A program made the translations under genes and the position numbers. The notes under the pieces are model-generated. The model did not search any database and had not been told where the DNA came from. It saw nothing but the letters and a program-made list of their open reading frames with translations. This document shows positions 15,217 to 25,360 of a stretch of DNA of 64,000 nucleotides, piece after piece. The stretch is taken from assembly GCA_021286765.1 (NCBI GenBank), contig JAJTBS010000005.1, forward strand, positions 1 through 64,000, written 5' to 3'. The stretch is from Holophagaceae bacterium. Lineage in GTDB: Bacteria; Acidobacteriota; Holophagae; Holophagales; Holophagaceae. Positions within the stretch are counted from its first letter, which is position 1; every line of letters begins with the position of its first letter.

Positions 15217-17900
15217 GGGAGTTCCTCCGGCATCGCCGGCGGCGTGCCGAGGGGCAGGGTCACCAGGAATTGCGCGCCGCCCTGGGGGTGGTTCACCGCC
15301 TGGATGCGCCCGTGGTGGGCCGTCGCGATGCCCTTGCAGATGGCCAGGCCGAGTCCGGCTCCCGGCCGATTCGAGGCAGCCTGGCCCCGGGCCAGCTTCT
15401 CGAAGATCCGCTCCTCCTCCCCGGCGGGGATGCCGGGTCCCTGATCCGCGATGGAAAGCGTGAGCGACTTCCCGGCGGCCCACGCCTTGATGTCCACGGG
15501 CGATTCCGGCGGCGAGTACTTCAGCGCGTTGTCGAGGAGGTTCAGCAGCAGCTGCTCCATGAGCACGCCATCCATGGCCACCAGGGGCAGGTCCTCGGGG
15601 AGGGCCACGCGCACACGGTGGGCCAGCTGGGCCAGCTCCCGGCGGTTGAGGGCCGCGCCCACCACTTCCTCCAGGGGCATCCACTCGGTCTGGAGATCGA
15701 GGCCCCCGGATTCCAGGCGGGTGATGTCCAGCAGGTTGCTGACCAGGCGGTGGAGGCGCTGGGCCTCCTCCTGGGCCGACTGCAGGAGTTCCCGGCGGGC
15801 CGGTTCGGAAAGGTCCGGCGTTTCCAGGGCCGTGCTGACGGCGCCGGTGATCACACCCAGAGGCGTGCGCAGGTCGTGGGAGACAGAGCTGAGGAGGGCG
15901 TTGCGGAGCCGCTCCGCGTCGGCCCGGCGCTTGTCCAGGGCACCCTGCTCCGCGAGGAGGGCCCGCTCCAGAGCCAGGGCCGTCTGGGTGGCAAAGGCTT
16001 CCAGCAGCTGGCGCTGATCCGGCTCGGCCCAACGGGGCGAGCCTTCGGGGAGCAGGCCCAGGACGCCGATGGCCCCGGAGGCTCCCCGGAGGGGCAGGTA
16101 GGTGGCCCGGGCCCCGGGCAGGGTGAGGGTGCCGAGGCCCGCCGGTTCCGCGTGGTCGAAGACCCACTGGGCCACGCCCAGCTCCTGGTCGTCGAGAGGG
16201 AAGGCCTGGGGAAGGGCGGGCGCCTGCAGGCGCCCCTGGTCGTCGGGCTGGAGGACCACGCCCCGGCTCTGGAACTGGGTGGCCACATTTTGGAGGGCGG
16301 AGGCCACCAGGGCCGCGGAACCCGAGCTGCGGGCCAGCTCCTGGCCCAGGCGGTAGAGGGCGTGGGTGCGCTGCTCCCGGCCCCGCGCCATCCGGGCCTG
16401 GGCCCGGATTCGCTCCGTGAGGTTGCCGATGACCACGCCCATGATCAGCATCACGGCGAAAGTGCCGACGTGGCGGAAATCGGTGACGGCGAAGGTGTAG
16501 TAGGGAGGCACGAAGAGGAAGTTGAGGGCCGCCACGCTGAGGACCGAGGCCAGCAAGGAGGGCCCGCGGCCGAAGCGCGTGGCCACGATGAGGATGCCCA
16601 GGAGGTAGACCATGATGATGTCGGCCAGCTCCGTGCGGCGGAAGAGGAGGCTGGCCAGGGTGCTGGCCAGCACCACGGTCAGGGCGCTCAGGAGGTAGTT
16701 GCGCAGGGGGCTCGTGAGGGTGCGCCGGATGAGGGGCGCCGCTGGTTCGCGGCCGGGCTCGCCGCTGATCACGTAGACATCGATGTCGCCGCTGTGCCGG
16801 ATGAGGTCATCCACCGTGGAGCCCATCAGCAGCTCCAGCCAGCGGGGCCGGGAGGGTTTCCCCACGACGATCTTGGTGATGTTCCGGTCCTTGGCGAAGG
16901 CGAGGATGTCCTCCACCAGGGCGCCGGCCCCTTCGATGACGGCCGTCTCGCCGCCCAGCTTCTCCGCCAGGCGAAGGTTGGCCTCCAGGCGCGCACGATC
17001 CTCGTCGGTGAACCGGAGGTGCTGGCGGGACTCCACGTAGAGGGCAAGCCACGGGGCGCCCAGGGCGCCGGCCATGCGGCGGGTGCCGCGCACGAGCCGC
17101 TCCGACAGCTCCCCGGGGCCCACGCACACCAGCAGGCGCTCGCCCGCAGCCCAGGTCTTCCGGATGCCCTCGGAAGCCATGTAGCGGCGCATCTGCGCGT
17201 CCACACTCTCGGCGGTGTGGCGCAGGGCCAGCTCGCGCAGGGCCAGGAGGTTGCCCTTCCGGAAGAAGTGCTCCTGGGCGTGGCGGGCCTGATCCGGCAG
17301 GTAGACCTTCCCCTCCTTCAGGCGCACCAGGAGGTCATCCGGCGGAAGGTCCACCAGTTCCACCTCGTCGGCCCGCTCCAGCACGGTGTCCGGCACGTTT
17401 TCCCGGACAATCACGCCCGTGATCTGGGCCACCACATCCTTCAGGCTCTCCAGGTGCTGGACATTCAGGGTGGTGTAGACGTCGATGCCAGCATCCAGCA
17501 GCTCCATCACGTCCTGCCAGCGCTTCGCGTGCCGGGAGCCCATGACGTTCGAGTGGGCCAGCTCGTCCATGAGGACCAGCGCCGGCCGCCGCTGCAGGGC
17601 CGCATCGAGGTTGAACTCGGGGAGGAAGCGGCCCGCGTAGGCCAGGTCCCTGCGCGGCAGGGCCTCCAGCCCCTCGGCCAGGGCCTCGGTCTCGCTGCGG
17701 CCGTGGGTCTCCACCACGCCGATGACCACGTCCACGCCCTCGGAGCGGCGTTCCCGGGCCTCGGACAGCATGGCGTAGGTCTTACCCACTCCGGGGGCCG
17801 CGCCGAAGAACACCTTCAGCTTGGCCCGCCGGGCGCGGGTCTCCTCCTCCTGCACCCGGCGGAGCAATGGGTCGGGGGCCGGCCTTCGCGGTTCGCGCAC
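15213..17900 (-). CDS. kdpD: Sensor histidine kinase KdpD
   Basis: 895 residues, GTG 17900 being the only start before an in-frame stop at 17912-17910. Domains: KdpD N-terminal domain with Walker A GAAPGVGKT (about 33-41) and the VVETHGR motif, a Usp-like domain (about 250-370), four membrane helices (about 395-500), a GAF-like region (about 530-650), HisKA with H675 in SVSHDLRTPLG, and HATPase. It senses K+ limitation and phosphorylates KdpE. No Shine-Dalgarno sequence is visible; instead a perfect 8-bp hairpin ends three bases before the start. Divergent from the kimA-like gene. Confidence 0.95.
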   Translation of the reverse strand: MREPRRPAPDPLLRRVQEEETRARRAKLKVFFGAAPGVGKTYAMLSEARERRSEGVDVVIGVVETHGRSETEALAEGLEALPRRDLAYAGRFLPEFNLDAALQRRPALVLMDELAHSNVMGSRHAKRWQDVMELLDAGIDVYTTLNVQHLESLKDVVAQITGVIVRENVPDTVLERADEVELVDLPPDDLLVRLKEGKVYLPDQARHAQEHFFRKGNLLALRELALRHTAESVDAQMRRYMASEGIRKTWAAGERLLVCVGPGELSERLVRGTRRMAGALGAPWLALYVESRQHLRFTDEDRARLEANLRLAEKLGGETAVIEGAGALVEDILAFAKDRNITKIVVGKPSRPRWLELLMGSTVDDLIRHSGDIDVYVISGEPGREPAAPLIRRTLTSPLRNYLLSALTVVLASTLASLLFRRTELADIIMVYLLGILIVATRFGRGPSLLASVLSVAALNFLFVPPYYTFAVTDFRHVGTFAVMLIMGVVIGNLTERIRAQARMARGREQRTHALYRLGQELARSSGSAALVASALQNVATQFQSRGVVLQPDDQGRLQAPALPQAFPLDDQELGVAQWVFDHAEPAGLGTLTLPGARATYLPLRGASGAIGVLGLLPEGSPRWAEPDQRQLLEAFATQTALALERALLAEQGALDKRRADAERLRNALLSSVSHDLRTPLGVITGAVSTALETPDLSEPARRELLQSAQEEAQRLHRLVSNLLDITRLESGGLDLQTEWMPLEEVVGAALNRRELAQLAHRVRVALPEDLPLVAMDGVLMEQLLLNLLDNALKYSPPESPVDIKAWAAGKSLTLSIADQGPGIPAGEEERIFEKLARGQAASNRPGAGLGLAICKGIATAHHGRIQAVNHPQGGAQFLVTLPLGTPPAMPEELP

Positions 17901-17903
17901 CCG

Positions 17904-17924
17904 CCCAGCCTAGCGCAGGCTGGG
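17904..17924 (-). promoter_or_regulatory. Hairpin just upstream of kdpD start
   Basis: Perfect inverted repeat CCCAGCCT / AGGCTGGG with a five-base loop, ending three bases before the kdpD GTG. It occupies the position of the ribosome-binding site and could limit translation of the sensor. Confidence 0.5.
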
Positions 17925-17957
17925 CCGATGCGAAGGCGGCAGAAGGGTTTCCGGATT

Positions 17958-17978
17958 TCCTAACGCCTTCTTAACACC
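17958..17978 (+). promoter_or_regulatory. Candidate KdpE operator in kimA/kdpD intergenic region
   Basis: Direct repeat TCCTAAC-GCCT-TCTTAAC-ACC: 7-bp units with four-base spacers, an 11-bp period as bound by OmpR/PhoB-family regulators. Nearly the same tandem repeat lies upstream of the kdp operon on the other strand (24737-24754). It sits 100 bp before the kimA-like start and 58 bp before kdpD. Confidence 0.68.
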
Positions 17979-18077
17979 GTTCCGGGCCATCCTCCTGGGT
18001 TGGCCGATTGTGGGGACGCCGCACCCGTACGAGCCAGTCTCCATCCAGGCGGCCTTCCAACCCGGGAACCCGCAGCC

Positions 18078-19970
18078 ATGCCCAACTTCAGATCCCTTCT
18101 CCTGGGGAGGCGCCTCTCCACCGAAGAGAGCCACGAGACCAGGATCAGCAATCCCATCGCCCTGGCCGTCTTCAGCTCGGACGCGCTGTCCTCCGTGGCC
18201 TACGGCACCCAGGAGATCATGGTCCCCCTCACGGCGGCCATCTCCATCTTCGGGGCGGGCGTCCTGGGCTGGTCCTGGTGGGTGGCCCTCGGCATCGTGG
18301 CCCTGCTGCTCGTCCTGAACGTGAGCTACCGCCAGACCATCCACGCCTATCCAAGCGGCGGAGGCGCCTACCTGGTGGCCAAGGACAACCTGGGCGAGCT
18401 GGCGGCCCAGACGGCCGGGGCCTCCCTGCTGACGGACTACATCCTCACGGTGGCGGTCTCGGTCTCCGCCGGCGTCTCCGCCATCATCTCAGCCTTTCCG
18501 GCGCTGGAGGCCCACCGCATCCTCCTGGCGGAAGGCATCATCGGCTTCATCGCCATGATGAACCTGAGGGGCGTGAAGGAAAGCGGGCTGGTCTTCTCCG
18601 TGCCGACCTACGGGTTCGTGCTGTGCATCCTGGGCCTGCTGGCGAAGGGCTTCTGGAATGTGGCCACGGGGCACGAGGTGGCCGCCGCCCCGGCGGCGGC
18701 CGTGCACCTGGAAGGCACTTCCAGGCTTGCCGCGGTCTGGCTGCTGGCCCGGGCCTACAGTGCCGGCTGCACGGCCCTGACGGGGGTGGAGGCCATCAGC
18801 AACGGCGTCACGGTCTTCAAGGAGCCCGTGTCCCACAATGCCTCCAAGACCATGACCTGGATGGTGGTGGTCCTCGGGACCATGTTCCTCGGCATCACCT
18901 ACCTGGCGAACCACCACGGCTTGACCTACCACCCGGACTCGCCGGAGACGCTGCTATCCCAGCTGACCCGGACCATCCTGGGTGGCGCCGAGCGTGGCCT
19001 GCCCAGGCTGGCCTACCTCACCACCATGGGCTTCACCATGGCCATCCTGGCCCTGGCGGCCAACACGGCCTATGCGGACTTCCCGCGGCTGGCGGCCCTC
19101 CAGGCCCGGGATGGGTACCTGCCCCGCCAGTTCTCCAGCCAGGGCGACCGGCTGGTCTTCTCCAACGGCATCTTCATCCTCTCCCTGGCGGCGGGCTTCC
19201 TGGTCCTGCTCTTCGGCGGGAAGGAGGACCACCTCCTGCCCCTGTACGCCGTGGGCGTGTTCCTGGGCTTCACCATCAGCCAGACCGGGATGGTGCTCCG
19301 GTGGCTCCGGCTCCGGGGCCGGGCCTGGCAGCTGAAGGCGCTAATCAACGGTCTGGGCGCCGTGACCACGCTGATCGTCATGCTCGTGATCGCCGTGACG
19401 CGGTTCACGCACGGGGCCTGGGTGGTCCTCGTGCTCATCCCCCTCATGGTCCTGACCTTCTTCAACATCCACCGCCACTACATCCGCGTGAAGTCCATCC
19501 TCGCGGCGAGCCGGGTGGACTTCCTCGGCCCCCGCCGGAACCGCGTGGTGGTGCTGGTCTCAGGCATCCACGCCGGGGTCGTCCAGGCGCTGAACTACGC
19601 GAAGGTCATCGCCGACCACGGCGAGGTGGAGGCCCTGACCGTGGATTTCCCCGATGAGCGCGGGCGGGACAGCCATTCCCTGGAGCGGCTGCGGTCCGAT
19701 TGGCCCAGGTACAGCGAGGGCATCCCGCTCCGGGCCCTGCGCAGCCCCTACCGGAAGGTGGTCGAGCCCATCGTGGAAGAGCTTGAACGCATGCGCAAAA
19801 CCGAGCCGGAGTACACCATCACGGTGATCCTGCCGGAGTTCATCACCGGCCACTGGTGGGCCAACCTGCTGCACAACCAGACCGCCTGGCGGATCAAGGG
19901 CACCCTGCTCCTCATGCCCAAGATCATCGTGATCTCCATCCCCTACCACCTGGAGCCCCTGGTCGAGTAG
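18078..19970 (+). CDS. KimA-like APC-family potassium importer
   Basis: 630 residues from ATG 18078. APC-type transporter with about 12 membrane helices and a cytoplasmic C-terminal domain (about 470-630). Diagnostic for the KimA (formerly YdaO) group: FSSDALSSVAYGTQEI and SYRQTIHAYPSGGGAYLVAK, which match the Bacillus K+/H+ symporter closely. The location between kdpDE and kdpCBAF, and the shared operator, support K+ uptake. The leader is short and shows no sign of a c-di-AMP riboswitch, so control is more likely by KdpE. It converges with kdpC, with 18 bp between the stops. Confidence 0.85.
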   Translation: MPNFRSLLLGRRLSTEESHETRISNPIALAVFSSDALSSVAYGTQEIMVPLTAAISIFGAGVLGWSWWVALGIVALLLVLNVSYRQTIHAYPSGGGAYLVAKDNLGELAAQTAGASLLTDYILTVAVSVSAGVSAIISAFPALEAHRILLAEGIIGFIAMMNLRGVKESGLVFSVPTYGFVLCILGLLAKGFWNVATGHEVAAAPAAAVHLEGTSRLAAVWLLARAYSAGCTALTGVEAISNGVTVFKEPVSHNASKTMTWMVVVLGTMFLGITYLANHHGLTYHPDSPETLLSQLTRTILGGAERGLPRLAYLTTMGFTMAILALAANTAYADFPRLAALQARDGYLPRQFSSQGDRLVFSNGIFILSLAAGFLVLLFGGKEDHLLPLYAVGVFLGFTISQTGMVLRWLRLRGRAWQLKALINGLGAVTTLIVMLVIAVTRFTHGAWVVLVLIPLMVLTFFNIHRHYIRVKSILAASRVDFLGPRRNRVVVLVSGIHAGVVQALNYAKVIADHGEVEALTVDFPDERGRDSHSLERLRSDWPRYSEGIPLRALRSPYRKVVEPIVEELERMRKTEPEYTITVILPEFITGHWWANLLHNQTAWRIKGTLLLMPKIIVISIPYHLEPLVE

Positions 19971-19988
19971 AAGCGCCGGCAGCCCGGA

Positions 19989-20582
19989 CTACCTGGCCTG
20001 GAGCGCCTCGAGGGCCAGGTTCAGCTTCAGCACGTTCACCCGGGATTCGCCCAGCACGCCGAACTGTGGCCGTTCCGTGTGCGTGCGCACCAGCCCTCGC
20101 ACCACGGCCTCGTCCAGTCCCCGGGCCCGGGCCACCCGGTGGACCTGGTAGGCCGCCCCGGCGGGACTGATCTGGGGATCCAGGCCACTGGCGGAGGAGG
20201 TGACCAGGTCCACAGGTACCGGCCCGCTGGTGTCAGGATCCGCGGCGCGCAGGGCGGCGATCCGCGCGGAGATGGCCCGGTGCAGGTCGGCATTGCTGGG
20301 GGCCAGGTTCGAACCGCCGCTGTTGGCGCCGTTGCAGGGCAGGGGCTTCCCATTGGCATCCACGGTGGCCGAGGGGCGCCCCCAGAAATCGCCGGGTGAG
20401 GTGAAGGATTGCCCGATCCACTCTGAACCGAGGACCCGACCCTCCCTGCGGATCAGGCTGCCATCGGCCTGACGGGGGAAGAGCGCTTTGGCCAGCCCCG
20501 TGACGAGGAGCGGGTAACCCAGGCCGGTGATGGCACTCAGGGCCAGGAAGGAGACGAAGGCTGGGCGGAGCTGAAGGTTCAT
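19989..20582 (-). CDS. kdpC: Potassium-transporting ATPase subunit KdpC
   Basis: 197 residues, ATG 20582 with AGGAGG upstream. One N-terminal membrane anchor ([21 protein letters not shown]) and a periplasmic domain with the family motifs [29 protein letters not shown] and [12 protein letters not shown]. KdpC stabilises the KdpB-KdpA complex and helps K+ capture. Last gene of the kdp operon, eight bases after kdpB. Confidence 0.96.
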   Translation of the reverse strand: MNLQLRPAFVSFLALSAITGLGYPLLVTGLAKALFPRQADGSLIRREGRVLGSEWIGQSFTSPGDFWGRPSATVDANGKPLPCNGANSGGSNLAPSNADLHRAISARIAALRAADPDTSGPVPVDLVTSSASGLDPQISPAGAAYQVHRVARARGLDEAVVRGLVRTHTERPQFGVLGESRVNVLKLNLALEALQAR

Positions 20583-20590
20583 GGAGCCTC

Positions 20591-22669
<2,079 letters not shown>

Positions 22670-22683
22670 GGTCGCCTCCGGAT

Positions 22684-24393
22684 TCAGCGCAGGGCCAGGT
22701 GCTCGGCGATCGGGCCGAGGGCCAGGGCGGGAATGAAGGTGAGGGCGCCCACCAGGAGCACCACGCCGATGAGCACACCCACGAACAGCGGCGTATGGGT
22801 GGGCAGGGTACCCAGCCCCTGGGGGGTGTGCTTCTTCTGGACCAGGGAGCCGGCCAGGGCCAGCACCGGCCAGAAGACGCCGAAGCGGCCCAGGACCATG
22901 GCCACGGCCAGCCCGTAGTTGTAGAAGGGGGTGTTGACGCTGAGGCCCCCGAAGGCGCTGCCGTTGTTGTTGGCGGCGCTGCTCCAGGCGTAGAGGATCT
23001 GGCTGAAGCCATGGGGCCCTGGGTTGCTTACGGAGCCTACTGCACCGGCGTTCAGAACGGAGATGGCCGTGCCGATGAGCACGGCGGCGCAGGGCAGGAG
23101 GATGGCGATGGAGGCCATCTTCATGTCGAAGGCCTCCACCTTCTTGCCCAGATACTCCGGCGTGCGGCCCACCATGAGGCCACCGATGAAGACCGCCACC
23201 AGGACGAACATGAGCATGCCGTAAAGCCCCGAGCCCACACCGCCAAAGACCACCTCGCCCAGCTGCATGAGCCACATGGGCACCAGGCCGCCCAGGGGCG
23301 TGAAGGAATCGTGCAGGGCGTTCACGGAGCCACTCGAGGCCGCCGTGGTGGCCGTGGCCCAGAGGGCCGAGGGGCCGGGCCCGAAGCGCACCTCCTTGCC
23401 CTCCATGTTCCCGCCGGGCTGCTCCGCGTCTGGTGCCTGGCTGGCCACCTGGTCCACGCCCAGGCGCGTGAGGGCAGGATTGCCCCGTACCTCGGCCTGG
23501 GTGCAGACGGCCAAAGCCCCGGTGAAGATGAGGGTCATGGCCGCCAGGAGGGCCCAGCCCTGGCGTCGGTCCTTCACCAGGCGGCCGAAGGTGATGCAGA
23601 GGGCGGCGGGAATGAGGAGGATGGCCAGGGTCTGGGCGAAGTTGCACAGAGGCGTGCTGTTCTCGAAGGGGTGGGCGCCGTTGGCCCCGAAGAAACCACC
23701 TCCATTGGTGCCCAGCATCTTGATGGCGACCTGGGAGGCTGCGGGGCCCATGGCCAGCACCTGGCCTCCAGCCGTGTGGACGTAGGCGCTGACATTCTGG
23801 ATGACGCCTTGCGACACGAGGAAGAGGGCGAACACCAGAGATAGCGGCAGCAGGATGTAGAGGGTGCTGCGCGTCAGGTCGACCCAGGCGTTGCCCAGCC
23901 CCGTGGCGCTGCGCCGCGTGATGCCCCGGATCAGCGCCATCAGCACGGCGAGGCCCGTGGCCGCCGAGAGGAAGTTCTGTACCGTGAGGCCCAGCATCTG
24001 CGTGAGGTAGCTCAGCGTGGTTTCGCCGCTGTAGGCCTGCCAGTTGGTGTTGGTGACGAAGCTCACGGCGGTGTTGAAGGAGAGGTCCGTGGCCGCGTTG
24101 GCCTGGTGCTCGGGATTCAGGGGCAGGCTGGCCTGCGTCCTCATGAGGAGGAACACTGCCCCCAGGCCGATCACCTTGATGAGCGTGATGGACCAGGCAT
24201 AGGCCTTCCACCCCATGTCCTCGTCCTCTTGCACGCCGGCAAGGTGGTAGAGGCCGCGCTCCAGGGGGCGGAGCAGGGGGTGGAGGAAGGTGCGGTTCCC
24301 TTCCAGCGCCTTGGCCATGAAGGTGCCGAGAGGAAGGCTCAGGCCCAGGAGCAGGGCCAGGTACAGCAGGTTCTGATTCCATGCCTCGGTCAC
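22684..24393 (-). CDS. kdpA: Potassium-transporting ATPase subunit KdpA
   Basis: 569 residues from GTG 24393, overlapping the kdpF stop (GTGA). The K+-selective channel-like subunit: about ten membrane helices and four pore loops, including [35 protein letters not shown] loop 2 and NNNGSAF. Length is close to the usual 557-570. Translation is coupled to kdpF, followed by kdpB after 14 bp. Confidence 0.97.
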   Translation of the reverse strand: MTEAWNQNLLYLALLLGLSLPLGTFMAKALEGNRTFLHPLLRPLERGLYHLAGVQEDEDMGWKAYAWSITLIKVIGLGAVFLLMRTQASLPLNPEHQANAATDLSFNTAVSFVTNTNWQAYSGETTLSYLTQMLGLTVQNFLSAATGLAVLMALIRGITRRSATGLGNAWVDLTRSTLYILLPLSLVFALFLVSQGVIQNVSAYVHTAGGQVLAMGPAASQVAIKMLGTNGGGFFGANGAHPFENSTPLCNFAQTLAILLIPAALCITFGRLVKDRRQGWALLAAMTLIFTGALAVCTQAEVRGNPALTRLGVDQVASQAPDAEQPGGNMEGKEVRFGPGPSALWATATTAASSGSVNALHDSFTPLGGLVPMWLMQLGEVVFGGVGSGLYGMLMFVLVAVFIGGLMVGRTPEYLGKKVEAFDMKMASIAILLPCAAVLIGTAISVLNAGAVGSVSNPGPHGFSQILYAWSSAANNNGSAFGGLSVNTPFYNYGLAVAMVLGRFGVFWPVLALAGSLVQKKHTPQGLGTLPTHTPLFVGVLIGVVLLVGALTFIPALALGPIAEHLALR

Positions 24394-24482
24394 TGGAACA
24401 TCTCCGGTTTCAGGAGGGCGAGGCTGAGGTAGCTCAGCAGGCCCAGAGCCAGGAGGGAGGCGATGAGCAGGGTCAGGCTCAT
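24390..24482 (-). CDS. kdpF: Small subunit KdpF
   Basis: 30 residues, a single hydrophobic helix ([20 protein letters not shown]) ending KPEMFQ, as in KdpF, the stabilising peptide of the Kdp complex. ATG 24482 overlaps the stop of the preceding small gene (ATGA), and its own stop overlaps the kdpA start. Confidence 0.88.
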   Translation of the reverse strand: MSLTLLIASLLALGLLSYLSLALLKPEMFQ

Positions 24483-24682
24483 GGATTCCCCTCCAGCCCC
24501 GAGGCCAGCAGTGCCAGCAGCCAGCACAGCAGCGGGAACCACCCCACCACCAGCAGGGTCATCTGGTCCACGCGGCTCTCCCTGGTCAGGTGGATCCGCC
24601 GGGCGGTCCGGGTTCCGTACCACCCCAGGGCCAGGGTCATGGGGAGGAGCAGGCCATAGATGGCTGGAATGCGGGCGGGCAT
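24479..24682 (-). CDS. Small two-pass membrane protein at head of kdp operon
   Basis: 67 residues from ATG 24682, with CGGAG five bases upstream; a TTG at 24718 is an alternative but lacks a ribosome-binding site. Two hydrophobic helices ([17 protein letters not shown] and [21 protein letters not shown]) are joined by a basic loop ([13 protein letters not shown]). Its stop overlaps the kdpF start, so it is translated as part of the kdp operon. It is not a known Kdp subunit; a role in complex assembly or regulation is inference from position only. Confidence 0.72.
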   Translation of the reverse strand: MPARIPAIYGLLLPMTLALGWYGTRTARRIHLTRESRVDQMTLLVVGWFPLLCWLLALLASGLEGNP

Positions 24683-24691
24683 CGCGGCTCC

Positions 24692-24716
24692 GGAACCGGC
24701 TCGACTGGCCGGTTCC
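24692..24716. promoter_or_regulatory. Palindrome in kdp operon leader
   Basis: Inverted repeat GGAACCGGC / GCCGGTTCC with a seven-base loop, lying just upstream of the ribosome-binding site of the first kdp operon gene. It could be an mRNA hairpin or an operator. Confidence 0.45.
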
Positions 24717-24736
24717 AAAGCATCCTTCCCGGAGGC

Positions 24737-24754
24737 GTTAGGACGGTGTTAGGA
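24737..24754 (-). promoter_or_regulatory. Candidate KdpE operator upstream of kdp operon
   Basis: On the minus strand reads TCCTAAC-ACCG-TCCTAAC-GCC, two 7-bp direct repeats with an 11-bp period, 55 bp before the first start codon of the operon. It matches the repeat at 17958-17978 in front of kimA/kdpD. A further partial unit (CCTTAACGGCC) lies upstream near 24765-24775. Confidence 0.7.
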
Positions 24755-24795
24755 GTGGGCGCCTGGCCGTTAAGGTTCCGTTGGGATGGGCTCGT

Positions 24796-25254
24796 CTACG
24801 GCTCGATGGGCTTGCCGGCCTCCGCCTTCAGCAGGACCTCCCGCACCATCTGGGTCGCATCTTCCGGGCTGAGCTGGTCCTTCCAGGCGGGCATGGAGTA
24901 GCCGAAGAGGATGCCCTTGCGGATGGTGCGGATCATGGTGCGGATCTCGCGCTCGGAGGCGGGGCCGCTCAGGGTGCGGAAGTCCTGGGCGGCCTTGGTG
25001 AAGTCCAGCCCGCCGAGCCGGGTCCCGTCGGGGCCCTTCGCCGATCCATCCAGGCCATGGCAGCGGGTGCAATTCTGCTGGAAGAAGGCCTTCAGTTCGG
25101 GGAGGCTTTTGGCCCTGGCTTCCGGCGCCTGGGCTGCGGAGGCGGCGGAGGCGATGAGCAGGAGTCCTGCGGCCAGGAAGCGGCGGGTGGCCGGCGGGCG
25201 CTCGGCGACGCCTGAGGATCCTGCTGGGGGTTCTGACCGGCGAGTGGGATGCAC
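24796..25254 (-). CDS. Mono-heme c-type cytochrome, exported
   Basis: 152 residues from GTG 25254, with AAGGAGGA five bases upstream. A signal peptide (RRFLAAGLLLIASAASA) precedes a small class I-like cytochrome c domain with CTRCH (C62-H66) and a distal Met in GYSMPAWKD. It resembles the second cytochrome at 33375-33785 (same KGxLFGxxMPA pattern), so the two are probably paralogous periplasmic electron carriers. It stands alone between the kdp region and the MocR-like gene. Confidence 0.9.
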   Translation of the reverse strand: MHPTRRSEPPAGSSGVAERPPATRRFLAAGLLLIASAASAAQAPEARAKSLPELKAFFQQNCTRCHGLDGSAKGPDGTRLGGLDFTKAAQDFRTLSGPASEREIRTMIRTIRKGILFGYSMPAWKDQLSPEDATQMVREVLLKAEAGKPIEP

Positions 25255-25324
25255 CTGTCCTCCTTGCGGTACCGGGGCCCCGAGGGGGGCCCGCTCGATC
25301 CATGGTCAAGCAGGGCGGTCCCGC

Positions 25325-25360
25325 CACCAGATCCGGTTCGGGGATGGCGTACAGTCCGGT
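25325..25360 (+). repeat. 36-bp dispersed repeat, copy A
   Basis: Starts CACCAGATCCGGTTCGGGGA and ends in TCCGGT. Same length and 30 of 36 bases identical to copy B (28185-28220). Lies between the cytochrome gene and the end of the MocR-like gene, ending at the latter's stop codon. Confidence 0.65.

Noticed and set aside
15270..17963. Long plus-strand ORF of about 897 codons opposite kdpD
   Set aside because: Antisense shadow of a GC-rich gene; composition is Gly/His/Gln/Ala-rich with no domain, and kdpD explains the region.
17925..18077. c-di-AMP (ydaO) riboswitch before the KimA-like gene
   Set aside because: The leader is too short and lacks the conserved riboswitch core; the tandem repeat suggests protein control instead.
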